The position numbers and the translations under genes are program-made. Shown here piece by piece: positions 11,852 through 24,059 of a stretch of DNA of 64,000 nucleotides. The stretch comes from Chlorocebus sabaeus. Its lineage: Eukaryota > Chordata > Mammalia > Primates > Cercopithecidae. The notes under the pieces were generated by a model. The model ran no database searches. It was not told the DNA's origin and worked only from the letters and a program-made list of their open reading frames with translations. How positions within the stretch are numbered: the stretch's first letter is position 1; the number at the start of each line of letters is the position of its first letter. The stretch is taken from NCBI RefSeq assembly GCF_047675955.1, contig NC_132925.1, forward strand, positions 20,856,688 through 20,920,687. The letters are read 5' to 3'.

Positions 11852-12479
11852 ACCCTGAAATATTAAAAAAAAAAAAAGCCTCAGAATCCAGACTGATATT
11901 TGGTCTGGGAAGAGGCACTAATCAGAAGACTCCTTGTCCCCTGTGACCTGTATTATCCAGGCAACCCAGATCTTGACTGGCCAAGGGACTGGTCAACTGG
12001 ATGGAAACTCCTTACCCAATTTTTATGTTTTGTTATGTGCTTTCTTAATAAGGTCTTAGCAACTGGTGATAAGGGTCTGTGGTTGTTCCTCATAATCATT
12101 TTATAAACAATATTTTTGAAGGGAGCAAATGTGTTCAGCTTAAAGCAATAGTGGCATCCATTAATGAAGTAAACTATAGGTAAAATATAGAGTTAAAATG
12201 TCTTTAATGTTCTGAGAGAGCCCTAGCTTATAAATATGCTGCCTGCTTCTTCAAAAATATATTCATATTTATCATGTATTCTGGTTTGGGGTTAGAAAAA
12301 TTTTCTCACCCTCCACAGATGGTACATATAAAATATTCCCTACATGAAGCTTTTTCTTTTTTTAATAAAAAACTTATGGAAATGCCATAAAATTTTGCAG
12401 GATGGCAGAGAAGGCCCTGTTCAAAGCCTTCCCAATTCTCCTAAGAAAAATAAAACTATTTTTGGAAAGGAATAAAGCT
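10766..12479. other. Unique sequence with two A-tracts
   Basis: A29 at 11821-11849 and A13 at 11864-11876 bracket about 14 bp. No Alu or L1 body adjoins them. No gene signal is seen. Confidence 0.5.
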
Positions 12480-12625
12480 TTATTCCTTCCTCAGTTTAGC
12501 ATTTATTACATTGTAGTATCCTGTTTGGTTTGTGTATTCCTCTTGCTAGGATATAAATTCTACCAGGATGGTAACCATTTTTCTTCTTTCTTTATTTATT
12601 CTATCATAATGTTAGATGCATAGAA
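12480..12625 (+). mobile_element. L2: Probable L2 3' end
   Basis: The layout gatataaattctaccaggatggt, then a T-rich stretch, then taatgttagatgcatag matches the closing part of L2. It is weak. Confidence 0.4.
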
Positions 12626-13285
12626 AATGATATTTTGATAAGAGATGAGAAATGTCACAATGCCTACCCTGGAGATATAATTACATGAGAATGACATGGC
12701 ATAAGTTTCAAGATGGGATTTAAGCTAAGGCCAAGGAGATGAAAGCTTGGCCTGATCCAAATTTGTCCCAGGAGGCCCATTTTTTTCCTCAGGGGAATTC
12801 GGGGATATAGGTCAGCTACAGGGCAGATCTCAGATCTGTCTGTTTTTAAGCTATCTTGGGCACAGGTCAACTCTTCTAAATGACAGCAGGACCAGTACAG
12901 ATCCACACCCTTGGCCTAAGGCCAGTCCTAAGATGGCCTCTGGAATGAAAGACAAGGCCATCTATGAAGGCCTCAGGAGATATGGTCCTTTAGCTGCTCT
13001 AAACTACCAAACATTTTTTATGAATTTTTTTAAAAGGATAATTGTTCATGTATTTTTCCAATCACTCTTTAAGCAGCATGTATGCTCAGTTTTTTGTGGT
13101 CCTGGAAAAGGTAATTGATCCCAAAATTCTCTTCCTGTATTTATTTCCAATTTTCTTTTGCCCATAGGCAAAACTACGTTTCCAAAGCCATATGCCAACA
13201 GATAAGATTATTTATATTTCTCATTCTGTTTTTGTTCCATTTAAATAGTCCTTTAAAATTAAAAAGGCATCACATATGCTCCCTA
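12626..13285. other. Unique sequence
   Basis: Nothing recognised. A palindrome-like aggcca/tggcct-rich patch lies at 12910-12975. Confidence 0.5.
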
Positions 13286-13824
13286 CATTAGTTATCTATT
13301 GCTGTATAACCCAAAGCTTAGTGACTTAATCAACAATAAACATTCATCATCCACACAGTTTCTGTGGATCAGGTACTTGGGAACAGCTCAACTGGGCAGT
13401 CCTGGCTCAGAATCTCTCATGAGGTTGTAGTTAAGATATTGGCCAGGATTACCATCATCTGAAGGCTTGACTGGGGCTGGAAGATGTGCTTCCCAGATGG
13501 CTAACTCCTATGGCTAGCAAATTTGTGCTGGATATAGGCATGAAGTCTAAGCCCTTCATGGTGTGGACCTCTCCATAGGTCTGCTTGAGGGTTTCAGGAC
13601 ACGTCAGCTGGTTTTCTCCAGATTGGGTGATCCAAGAAAATGAACAAGGTGTAAACTGCAATGTCCTTTATGACTTAGCCTCTGAAAGTTACATATTTTC
13701 ACGTCACTTTTTCCATATTTAATGAGTACACAGCCCAACCTTGATTCAGTGTGCAAGGGGACTATATAAGAGCATGAATGACAGCAGGTGAGAATAATTG
13801 AGGGCCACCTTGGATACTACCACA
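13286..13824 (-). mobile_element. MLT1: MaLR (MLT1-like) solo LTR
   Basis: It opens with ttagttatctattgctg and ends in atactaccaca. In between it keeps acagtttctgtggatcagg, actggggctggaagatg and acctctccatagg, in the order of an old reversed MaLR-type LTR. The subfamily was not determined. Confidence 0.6.
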
Positions 13825-15004
13825 CTTAAATTTTTTTTGTGCCACATCAAAAGAAATTACATAAAATAAACTGTGTGCTCATGTCTTAGTTACAAAGTAT
13901 GAGATTTTTCATGGACCATCTCGAGGCCCTCTCTGCATGATCTATGCATAGAGTAGTAATTCTTCCAGCCCTTCACTTGACCCATCCTAATTCTTGCTTA
14001 GTAAAAGGCATCTGTCTAGACAGTTCTTAAGTTTTATCAGCTCTTAGACTTTTTCAAGAAGCTCAATATCCAAAGACCAACACTCCTGAAAATGCAGATA
14101 CCCACAACTGTACTAGTCTGCATACAACTTCAAGGGTTTTATGACTCCCCTGAGCTTAAGAAAAGAAACTCTAACCTGCAAGCTACACACACAATGTTTG
14201 CAGTTGGCTGCCAAGTGCAAATGTCACGGCTAATGCTCAACAATAGGCTGATGTCCAATTCTAGCTGAAGGGCTGGCTAGCACTGTATGTAAGACAAAAT
14301 GACAGAAAACATTCACATGAAGTATCAAATTCATCTTTAGTGTCACAACTGTGTCTTTCTTCATTGACCTAGTAAAGTAAACTGTCCATACTTTATAGTG
14401 AGTTTTCTTGAATTTGGGTTACACTTAACACATGCCTCTGGTTAATATTAGGCATTAACTTTAATACATATACACAAGTGGAATGACTCCCACTAATAAC
14501 TCATAATGTCACCAAAACCTCTCAGCTGAAGTTTTAAACATTACTCACCACCAAACAAGGTTACGTTAAGCAAGTGCTGCCTAGGGCTCCAGCTAGCTAT
14601 GGTAAAAAATAGTTTCTAATTATAAAAGGCAGCCAGCAAGTTCATCTCAAGAACTAGAGGGTCTCACTCTATCAAGCTAAATTTTTTTCTACAGATATGT
14701 ATCATATACTTAACAACAGAAAGCACAGATTCTCCAAATTTCTAGAACTAAGGTAGCTAAGTTTGTATTATCCACTTTCTTCAAAGTAGTACCTGAGTGC
14801 TTTGTACTGATTATATGAAGAGATCAGCATTATTTCTCAATGCATGGTTAATCTCATGAGAATCATCAGTGATAGTTGTTTATCATGCAGATTACCAGAA
14901 CAACTGAATCAGAATCTGATGTGAGTATAGTAAGGGTGGGGGGAGTGAAAGGCAGGGAGGTTAGGGGAGGCAGGACTCTGCATACTTAGCAGATTCACTA
15001 AGTC
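13825..15004. other. Unique sequence
   Basis: About 1.2 kb without a recognised repeat, reading frame or RNA gene. Confidence 0.5.
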
Positions 15005-15200
15005 AATGGTTTCCAAAATGTGATCCCAGGACCAGCATTGCTAGTATCATCTGGGAACTTGTGAGAAATGCAAATTCTCCAAACCACCCCACCTCAGATC
15101 TACTGAGTCAGAAACTCGGGATGGAGCCCAGTGCTCTGAGTTTATCCAGCCCTCTAGGAGATTATGATGCTTGCTGAAGCTGGAGGACCACTGCACTCAG
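15005..15200. mobile_element. MER5A: MER5A-like hAT element, nearly complete
   Basis: It opens caatggtttccaaaatgtg and closes ggaggaccactgcact, which are imperfect inverted ends. Internally it has catctgggaacttgtgag, aaatgcaaattctcc and gatctactgagtcagaaac, all MER5A hallmarks. About 190 bp, the usual length. Confidence 0.88.
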
Positions 15201-16275
15201 TGATTCTTTACTTTTCCATACACTGTGAGTGAGAGTAATTATCTCCAGGTTTGTTAAATAGCCATATTTCACTAAAACAAAGTCAAGTCATAAAATTTCT
15301 TTTATTTCCATCTAATTATCTTCCACAACCAGGCCTTGTAGATGTAGGATGCAAGTTCATAAATGAAAAAGGGTAGGTGGGAGAGGGATTTTAGATTCAG
15401 AGCTAAAAAACAGAAGTAAATGTTTCTTGCCATGTTTTTAAAAGAAAGAATTACTCTCACAAAATAAGAAAGTCCATGGAAAGAGATCTCCCTAAAAGGA
15501 TCTTTACTCTGCTAATGCTTATCCTTTAATGCCTTTTAAATTATTTGATAATTCACAGGAAATTTATTTAGTGTTAACATCTGTGGTCCCTTTGTGGCCT
15601 ATCAACCTCCAACCATGAAAAGGAATGTTTGAAATGGATGTTTCTGGGACACCACAGAAACCTTACAGATGACATCTGAGCCATGGGTTATGACGACTTT
15701 GGAAGACACCACAGTAAATACTTGTTGTCTTAATTTTCCGACGTAAGTGAAAACAGATGTTTGCATTGAACGGCCAGTTAAGAACAAGTGTTATATAATG
15801 CAATTCGGCTGACAAATTTATGGGATTTTTTTTTTTTAAATAAGACTCAATGCATGTTCCTTGTAAACAACTGAGAAAGGCACCTGACAATATTTGAAAA
15901 GGCACTGACATGTTTTTGAAAATTTGTGAAAATGGGATTTATTGCCAAGAACATGTGGAGAAGGAATTTTGTCTAACCTGTCCTATGAAGTATTGTTAAT
16001 TCTCTAAGTAATCCAGTGATATTTCTTATTAGTCATTCTGGTAACTCAGTTGTAATATCAATATTTAAAATTTGAGTTGTTCACAAAATGGGATAATGTT
16101 CAAAATTACTTGCTTTGCTGAAAGACTGTCTATAAAGAATTTTACAACTAGGTTGTTATACATTAGAGCAAAACCCTAAACCATGCTACTGCCAATATGT
16201 TGATCATTCAAAAATTCATTGTGTGTCACACCAAATTTAGTCGGTTTGTAGGACTTTCATCTATTTCTTATTTGT
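15201..16275. other. Unique sequence
   Basis: No recognised element. T9 lies near 15829. Confidence 0.5.
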
Positions 16276-16410
16276 TTTTGTTTTTTGTTTTTGTTTTTTT
16301 TTTGATACAGAGTCTTGCTCTGTCTCCCAAGCTGGAGTGCAGTGGTGCGATCTTGGCTCACTGCAAGCTCCGCCTCCCACGTTCATGCCATTCTCCCGCC
16401 TCAACCTCCC
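16276..16410 (-). mobile_element. Alu: Alu, 5'-truncated (right monomer only)
   Basis: A t/g-rich head (tttttg repeats) is followed by the reverse complement of about 110 bp of the right monomer, ending in cctcaacctccc. Candidate duplicated target bases are cttatttgt (16267-16275) and tttatttgt (16417-16425). The tgcaagctccgcctccc variant suggests AluY or AluSc. Confidence 0.88.
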
Positions 16411-16425
16411 TTGTTTTTTATTTGT

Positions 16426-17962
16426 ATCACAAGATGAACCAGCACAACAATCCAACATGGCATGCATATGTGCAAACACATACACACCTGGATTTGGAAA
16501 GCTCACTGAAATTCACATTTTTTCCAGTATTCACTATTAATATGGGTTATAATTTAAAAGTCTAAAAGCCAATAGAACATATAAAGTTACCATAGCAGAG
16601 ATCATGAGGGTCTTCCAAGCACAAGAATTAGAACCTGAGAAGACACGCAAGTGGGAAAGAAGAGGGTTATAAACAAAGAGTGAGAGGAAAATTTGGAAGT
16701 CATCCATTGAGTATAGCAAAGACAGCCAGCCAGAGAAATGGAGATCAAAGAAAGAGGCTTATATGTTGAAATGGTATTAAATGCCTGCAACTGTGATCTA
16801 GTCGCCAATTACAGGATCACCATTTCCTGGGCACACTTTACACAGAAACTCAGTTTCACTGAAATATTGGTTAAAAGACAAATGAAGAGAAATATGACAT
16901 TTGAATGAAAGATCCACTGGAAAACAGCAGAATTCTCTGCAAATTCTTCAAAATATCAAACTCCAACTACAATAGAACAAACATCCAGAATAAACTGAAA
17001 ACAAGCTTTACAAAAGAACAGTATAATGTCTGACTGCTATTGTGCATATGTTGTTGCCATCCTTCAAGGTACATAGTGATTTATGTTATAACCAAAGCCA
17101 TTTAGGAATGCTATAGTGTGAATATATAGTCATGGTTTGTCTAATATGATATACACAGAGCTGATCAAATGAATATAAATGTGTGCTCTTCCAAGATTGG
17201 TCATGCCAAGATAAATGAACAGGAAGCAATGATATTCTTCAACCAAGTGGAATACTTTGCATGACATAGAAACAACACTTTTGCCTTTAAAAAGATAATA
17301 AAGTGTGCATTGTCTTCCAAAGGATAATTCCTGCCGCATCCAAACAGATGAGGAGTCAGCTGTGAGGCAAGGACATGGGCCAAAGTGGTCAGCACGAGGG
17401 GGTGGAAGCCAGGAGAATGCTCTGAAGACTCTCATCATGTTGAGAGAAGGGACAAAGAGGAGGGGCAGAAGAAGGAGGATGAAAGTTTAGGAAAGAGAAG
17501 GATTAGGAACGAAAAGAGGGAGTGCAGAAAAAGAGTCACGCAATCAAACTAATCCAGTACCTGCAGACTGACCAGACAGACTGCAGCAGGCATCCAGGAG
17601 CAGGCCAAGTCACATGGAATTGTATCCCAAGGATAGGCGGAGAAAAAAATGACCAAGGACCACAACTTGTACTTTCGGATGTTTCACTGTAAAAGACAAA
17701 TATGCTCTGAGCAGGATCTTCCAAACTCCTTCAGGGAGAGTTGGATGAAGGAACAGCAGTGGGATGCTCATGGCAAGAATTATGTTGAAAACACTCCCAG
17801 TGCCCTGGCTCCTCTCTGCAGATCCTTCACTTTGTTTCACTGTGTGGATGCCACGCCACAGGCTCAGACACTCTAGACTTTGACACCCAGCCAGGGTGTT
17901 CTTTCTGCTCAGTATCAGTGTCCAGGCTACTGGAGTGTCTAGATCTTTCCATCACTGCCAAG
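16426..17962. other. Unique sequence
   Basis: About 1.5 kb without a recognised repeat. A purine-rich stretch lies at 17440-17530. No coding evidence. Confidence 0.5.
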
Positions 17963-17967
17963 GCAGA

Positions 17968-18343
17968 TGTATTAGTCTGTTTTCACACTACTATAAAGAA
18001 ATACCCAGGACTGGGTAGTTCATAAAGGAAAGAGGTTTAATTGACTCACACTTCTGCATGGTTGGAGGGGCCTCAGGAAACTTAGAATTATGGCAGAAGG
18101 GGAAGCAGGCACATCTTACATGGCAGCAGGCAAGAGAGAGAACGTGTGAGAGTGCAGGAAAAACTACCATTTATAAAACCATCATATCTCATAAGAACTC
18201 ACTCACTATCGTGAGAACAGCATGGGGGACCCACCGCCATGATCCAATCACCTCCCACCAGGTTCCACCCTCCACGTGTGGGGATTATGGGGATTACAAT
18301 TCGAGACAAGATTTGGGTGGGAACACAGAGCCAAACTATATCA
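17968..18343 (-). mobile_element. MST/THE1: MaLR solo LTR (MST/THE1-type)
   Basis: It begins tgtattagtctgttttcac and ends gagccaaactatatca, the reversed boundaries of MST/THE1 LTRs. The internal atggcagcaggcaagagag and ttataaaaccatcatat segments are in the right order. Flanks gcaga (17963-17967) and gcagg (18344-18348) fit the 5-bp duplication of retroviral integration, with one mismatch. Confidence 0.92.
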
Positions 18344-18533
18344 GCAGGTAAAGAGTTTTAAAAATGTACCTGGTCTTCACATTTGTTTACTTTGGTTAAG
18401 AAAGTTACTATCAAAAAAATCCATTAATGCCACTCGAATATTACTTGTTAATGAAAGCTAAAAAGAAGACTGATACTTTTATTATTTCCTTTTTTTTAGA
18501 GAAAAAAACCCCGATGTTCAGAAAGGTGAAGCA

Positions 18534-18681
18534 TTAGGTTGGTGCAAGGTTTCATTCACCACTACTCAGAGAAGAGAGAACTTCCATGACATTAGAGAAA
18601 CAGTAGAATACATTTTAAATATGTTTCAGATTATAAGACATGCTACATGACTTTTGTACAATGACTTTTGCACCAACCTAA
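18534..18681. mobile_element. MADE1: MADE1 mini-mariner with foreign interior
   Basis: The ends ttaggttggtgcaa and ttgcaccaacctaa are perfect inverted repeats and diagnostic of MADE1 (normally 80 bp). Here the ends are 148 bp apart, because a 106-bp sequence present again at 19327-19432 replaces much of the palindromic core. Only acaatgacttttgcacc and the left 14 bp of the original element remain. Confidence 0.9.
18544..18649 (+). repeat. 106-bp exact duplicate, copy inside MADE1
   Basis: Runs from gcaaggtttc to gctacatg and is identical base for base to 19327-19432, same orientation, 783 bp apart. Confidence 0.97.
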
Positions 18682-19326
18682 TGACTTACTTGGGCTCACG
18701 TGTACTCCTGCACTTTACCTACTAACCCGTGTTGCTAATTTTCAGTGTTTATCTTTCCAATTCATAACAAAACTACAAACTAGGTAAACCTGATATGGCA
18801 GAGCATGCCCAGCATCATTTTCCTTTTAATTCTTGTAAAAAGTAGTAGTTAGGGAAGAATTCTGTGACAGCAGGATCATTAGGAGAGTTTGGAGAGGATG
18901 TGCCTGGAGAGGAATGGAGGGACTGTCTTCCAGGTCATCTGATACCTTACTCTAAACTAACTGGCCAGAATGTCTTAACTTCATCTGGGAAAGTGAAAGG
19001 AGAAGGAAATTGTCCCGCATCTCCTGCCGACATAGCTGGAACAGAACTGAATTCCAGAGCTCGCTGCCAGCACGACTTTGGCAGACACTCCAAGCCCCTC
19101 CTTGAACGACAGAATCTGCTGCTCTGAGAGAAGCAAGACCTGTTAGGTCTCGCACACCCACACACACGTGCACAGTGGCCTCTCAGGAAGACCCTTGGGA
19201 AACCAGAATGTTTTCTTATCAGCCAACAGAATGGAAAAATCACAGAATTGTATTTAACGAGAAAGGATATTTGAAACTCCACCTTGGCATCACGTTGTAA
19301 GCAAAGCGCTCCTGTTCAAAGTCTCA
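18682..19326. other. Unique spacer between the two 106-bp copies
   Basis: No recognised repeat. A short ca-rich stretch lies at 19154-19170. The overlapping small frames on both strands have no recognisable product. Confidence 0.5.
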
Positions 19327-19432
19327 GCAAGGTTTCATTCACCACTACTCAGAGAAGAGAGAACTTCCATGACATTAGAGAAACAGTAGAATACATTTTA
19401 AATATGTTTCAGATTATAAGACATGCTACATG
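19327..19432 (+). repeat. 106-bp exact duplicate, likely source copy
   Basis: Identical to 18544-18649. It lies in ordinary unique sequence, so it is the more likely donor. Confidence 0.95.
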
Positions 19433-20225
19433 CCGAAAAATTATCCTTAACATAAGATAGAAAAATCAGCTGGAATATATATGTTAACGTGCACAATTAA
19501 ATAAATTATTTTCAATATAATCTGTACTTTCTGAGTATGGAAATTCATTGCATATTTGCTTAACTCCTATATTTTGCGCTGAAATCATGAGGTGCTTTGT
19601 TTTCCTTAACAGATTACATTTGAATTCATTTTTCTTCTTCCTATGTATATCACTTAAAGCCAGTACATGGCAACACAGTGGGATAGCTTAGCTCCTGCAA
19701 ATGTTGGTTGTTAAATGAGGATAAAGAATTAACACACCAACAGTTTCATGTAAAACTAAACGACTTTTGTGTGGCCAAGTGTTTTTAAATAGAACTGATT
19801 TCAAACCCCTTAAATGCAGGAAATGTCTTATTCATCTTTGTAATCCTAATGTGATGATTAAAAAATATTAATTGAATGACAAAATGAATAAATGTAAGTC
19901 TGGTCTTAAAAATCACAGTCACAACTTCTCAGATCTGGCTTCTGAGAGTAGCACTTATGTTCTAACACTAAAAACAAATGTTCATCTCAATTTTACACAT
20001 TTACTTATTTTATATAGCTTCAGGAGGAACTCTGAAATTTTTTTCAAACAATGTTTTAAAATCCTGGAAAAAGCAGCATAAAAATAAAAATCACTTTTAA
20101 ATTTACAGCAATCAAAACTTAAATAGTAGAAAAATATACTTGCAACTTTTAAATTTTACTCTGTACTCATCAAGAAAGATTTATTTATCAAGCACTTATA
20201 CATACAAATTGTCAAAAATCTCCAA
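19433..20225. other. Unique sequence with a possible L2 end
   Basis: 19800-19890 (gaaatgtcttattcatcttt, then attaattgaatgac) resembles an L2 3' end. Nothing else is recognised. Confidence 0.45.
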
Positions 20226-20375
20226 ATCAGTAGTTCTTAACCCTGGTCATATTAGAATCACCTGAGGAATTAAAAAAAACTTCCACCCTAGACAAATTTA
20301 AAATAAATTTGATGGGGAGGCAGAGCATTACTGATATTTTTGAAAACTTCAGTATCCTCATGTGCATCCAGGATT
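20226..20375. mobile_element. MER5/MER20-like hAT fragment
   Basis: cagtagttcttaaccctgg and attagaatcacctgagga are the opening of this hAT-Charlie group. The right end (cctcatgtgcatccagga) is worn. Confidence 0.65.
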
Positions 20376-21282
20376 AAATATATTGTGCTATAGCCTATAT
20401 TGGAATATACGTTATAGTATTTATAGTCACAGGTAAGCTTATTAAATGAAGAAAATATTGAATTGCGATGTCATAGGTGAGACGTGAATTAGGCCTCAAT
20501 TTTCTCTAAAATTAATTTCTAGTGTGACCAGAAGATGCTTGAAGTGGGTGAATTTGCCCTGGTTTTCTAATGGGTGGGCTTTCTAAGTATGATCTTTGAC
20601 TGGAGAATGACAACAAATCTTCTATGAAAATGTCACATCTTCTAGCTCCTTCTTCAGAATTCCACAGGACGGAACTTTAACTGACTTCATAGCGTGTGTA
20701 CTGAGAGGACCTTAAACCTCAGAGCAGCTCTAAGGCTTCTACATGTTCATCAAAATCACTGTAAATATATGTCAAGGCTTTAGTAGGTGAGGGAAACCTA
20801 CAACACACTCTAACAATCTTGCTGTGGACGGCTCTTGGTGGGAAACCCAAGCTAATATTATATGGAGTAGAATAAGTACTGATTTAGTCTTACTGTCCAC
20901 AGAGGTTTCCCAAAGTAGTCTGAGACCTTGAAGCCAGCCTTTCCTGCCGTGTGCCTCCTGAGCTTTTGAGGCCTTCCCAACACAAGAGAAGACTGTAGGC
21001 TAGAGAAGAAACCCACAGGGTATCTAGTATTAAACATTCTATGAGATTCTGAGTGTCATGGTTAGAATACTTTCTGGGTACAACCTAAATTTTGTTTCCC
21101 GAGAGCATATGGAAGAATTGTTTTATTAACACTGAACAGGATCTTAGAGAAACTCCTTTGGTCTTTCTAGTTGCTTCCATCACATCCACTGATAAAAGTG
21201 TATTTTCTTTCTCCACACACAAGTTTAATTAGACGTACAGTAACTTTCATTTACTCTAAAAGCCACTCCACTGAAGTTTCAG
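20376..21282. other. Unique sequence
   Basis: No recognised element or coding signal. Confidence 0.5.
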
Positions 21283-21290
21283 AACAGCAT

Positions 21291-21585
21291 TTTTTTTTTT
21301 TTTGGAGACAGAGTCTCGCTCTGTCGCCCAGGTTGGAGTGCAGTGGCGCGATCTCGGCTCACTGCAACCTCGGCTTCCCAGGTTCAAGCAATTCTCCTGC
21401 CTCAGCCTCCCAAGTATCAGGGACTACAGGCACATGCCACCACGCCTGGCTAATTTTTTGTATTTTTAGTAGAGACGGGGTTTCATTGTGTTAGCCAGGA
21501 TGGTCTCCATCTGCTGAGTTCATGATCTGCCCGCCTCAGCCTCCCAAAGTGCTGAGATTACAGGCATGAGCCACCGCGCCAGGCC
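21291..21585 (-). mobile_element. AluS: Alu (AluS-like), full length
   Basis: T13 head then a complete reversed Alu ending caccgcgccaggcc. Short flanking similarity aacagcat / aaaagcacat is consistent with a worn target-site duplication. Confidence 0.94.
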
Positions 21586-21599
21586 AAAAAAGCACATTT

Positions 21600-22084
21600 T
21601 TTTGTCATAGTATCATCAAGTTCATAGGTGTTAATTACTTAATATGTTAATTTTTTTCTTATTTTTTTTCTTTTCCTTTAAGAGATGGTGGCAGGAATAA
21701 AAGCATTTTTTCTATTTTGGAGGAATTTTGTGTGCCTCTCTACACGATATCAACCACACTTGATGGACCACAGAGGAAATCAGCAAAGGAACCCAGGCAT
21801 TGACTGGGCTCCTGTATACAGAAAACAAGGTCCACATTGGGTACTGAATATTTACTTTGTACTCTTAAGATATTTATCTCAATTCTCAGAGATTTCTTAT
21901 AATTAACTTCAACCATTGAGGGAGACAAATTAGCAGTTTGCCAATGTTGGCATCTGCCACAAAATGCTTAATTCTGTAGGAAGTTGAGGGAGTTTTAATG
22001 CTTAAACCAGTATATTCTCTGGAGTTAGATTTCCCATGTTCATAGTTTCACTATATCACTTGCTACCAGCCACTGAGCTCTTCG
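21600..22084. other. Unique sequence
   Basis: Nothing recognised. Confidence 0.45.
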
Positions 22085-22615
22085 TGGTGGACAGACTTTT
22101 ACGTAACCTAAGGTGTACAATCAACTTGTGTGGTAAACCTGTGAGTTGCTTCTAACCAATAGAATATGGCAGAAGTGATGGGTTGTGGCTTCTGTGATTA
22201 GGCTACATAAGGTTGTGACCTCCATCTTACCTGCAGACTCTTCTGGGCATGTACATTTTGATGAAGCAAGTGGCCTAATAGACAGGCTTATGTGACAAAG
22301 ACCTGCAGCAACCTCAGGCCAATAGTCAGTGAGAAAATGAGGCCCTTCGACTAATGATCCTCAAAGAATTGAATTCTCCTAACAACCACGTGAGCTCAGA
22401 AGTGAATCCTTCCCCATGCAAACCTTCAGATGAGACCTCACCTCTGGCCAGTACCTTCACTGTTGCCTTGTGAGACATCTTGAAGGAGAGGACAGTCTGC
22501 CCAGCTAAACCAGGTTCAGACTCCTAACTCACAGCAACTGTGAAATAATAAATGCGTGTTATTTTAAGCTGATAATTTTGTGGACATTTGTTATAAGAAA
22601 AAGATAACTAACATA
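22085..22615 (+). mobile_element. MLT1: Old LTR (MLT1-like MaLR)
   Basis: It contains ccaatagaatatggcagaag, a long central part with atgagacctcacctctgg, and closes with gtgaaataataaatgcgtg, ttttaagctgataattttg and a final aactaacatac. The AATAAA near the end fits an LTR R region. The left boundary is uncertain. The end is duplicated at about 23830-23880. Confidence 0.55.
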
Positions 22616-22622
22616 CTTACTC

Positions 22623-22905
22623 TTTTTTTTTTTTTTTTTTTTTTTTTTGAGATGGAGTCTTGCTCTGTTGCCCAGGATGGAGTGCAGTGGCACAATCTCA
22701 GCTCACTGCAACCTCCGCCTCCTGGGTTCAAGCAAGTCTCATGCCTCAGCCTTCTGAGTAGCTGGGATTACAGGTACCTGCCACTACACCTGGTTAATTT
22801 TTGTATTTTTAGTGGAGATGGGGTTTCACCATGTTGACTAGGCTGGTCTTGAACCCTTGATCTCAAGTAATCTGCCCACCTCAGCTTGCCAAAGTGCTGG
22901 GATTA
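22623..22905 (-). mobile_element. Alu: Alu (AluS/J-like), slightly 5'-truncated
   Basis: T26 head then a reversed Alu that stops at gtgctgggatta, lacking the last 25-30 bp. The flanks acatacttactctt and aatatactcttt suggest the target site. It splits a sequence whose uninterrupted relative lies at about 23868-24050. Confidence 0.93.
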
Positions 22906-22907
22906 TG

Positions 22908-23045
22908 CTAATATACTCTTTAATTTCTTATCTGTGAAATGGAGATAATATATATTTCACATGTTTATAAACACTTAGCATTAAATACCATGCCTGATAC
23001 ATAGTAATATGCTTATCATCTTTTTAAATGTTATTTTAATAGAAT
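22908..23045 (+). mobile_element. MIR: MIR SINE fragment, copy 1 of a local duplication
   Basis: ttcttatctgtgaaatggag, then acttagcattaaatacc and catagtaatatgcttatc follow MIR order. It shares non-consensus bases with 23880-24050. Confidence 0.7.
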
Positions 23046-23049
23046 ATAT

Positions 23050-23714
23050 ATATCAATTATTGTTTTTCTATATTATGTTTAGCATCTTCCTTCTTTAGCT
23101 GATACTATTTATTTTTACTTTTTGGGGGTCATTTTAACAAATATGTTTTTATTTGACTATTTAGCAATCTCTCTAGGTAACTAGATAATCTAGATAATCA
23201 CATCAGAGTGTCCTATTTATTAATTTTATGTTTATTCTGAGATCAATTTAATTAAATTCACCAATTTACTTTCAATATTCTCTTGTTTATACCTACTTTA
23301 TAAATTGCAATCAGGGAACAGCAAAAGGGAAATTTTTTCTGAGGGTAGTGATCCAGATAGAATGATTAGTCCCATCTCCTGAATGGCATTCCCTTCATTA
23401 AACACCTCACTTATGTCTTTAAAGAACCTTCTGTAAACTCACATTAACCTATAACATTTTAACTGTCTTTGCTATAATATTGTATTGATAAATTCTTCTA
23501 TTTTCAAGTGTTCCCCTGTGTCCCTTCTCTTTCTTGAAGGGAGACAGGGGAAGATACTAAAAATTCTTAACAGTATCTTATAGCCCGATATAGCAGTCTA
23601 TAAAACTAAACTAGTGAATGTATAATTAACACAAGAAAATTTTGTTTATTTAAACCTTGGGTTCTAAATTTAGCATCAGAACAGATTATATTTGATCAAT
23701 TTTTGCCTTTGTAA
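23050..23714. other. AT-rich unique sequence
   Basis: No recognised element. Confidence 0.5.
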
Positions 23715-23800
23715 TGTAAGGTTCTTCTATAGCAGGTGCTGTATCTCATTGAGTTTACCTAGTAGATGCTTAATAATCTATGCTTGATGTGTTGACCATT
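23715..23800 (+). mobile_element. L2: L2 3' end fragment
   Basis: caggtgctgtatctcattg then cctagtagatgcttaata resembles the L2 closing segment. Confidence 0.5.
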
Positions 23801-23829
23801 GATTATTAAGGATTATTAACAGTCGATTA

Positions 23830-24050
23830 AAGATTATTGTGGAAATTTTTTATGCAGCCACAGGTAGCTAACGTACTCTTTAAGTTTAGTTCTTCATCTG
23901 TGAAATGGAGATAATAATAATATATTTCACAAGTGTGAGGATAAAATGAGATAATTTACATAAACATAGCATTAAATATCATTGATATGAAACATGATGA
24001 TTATCATACTTTTAAGAATTATTAAGGACTACTGATAATCTTTAATGATT
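23830..24050 (+). repeat. LTR end plus MIR, copy 2 of a local duplication
   Basis: ttattgtggaaatttttta then gcagccacaggtagctaac is an MLT1-like LTR end. It runs directly into ttcatctgtgaaatggag, a MIR. The same order, minus the Alu, is at 22570-23045. Confidence 0.65.
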
Positions 24051-24059
24051 GATAGACAA

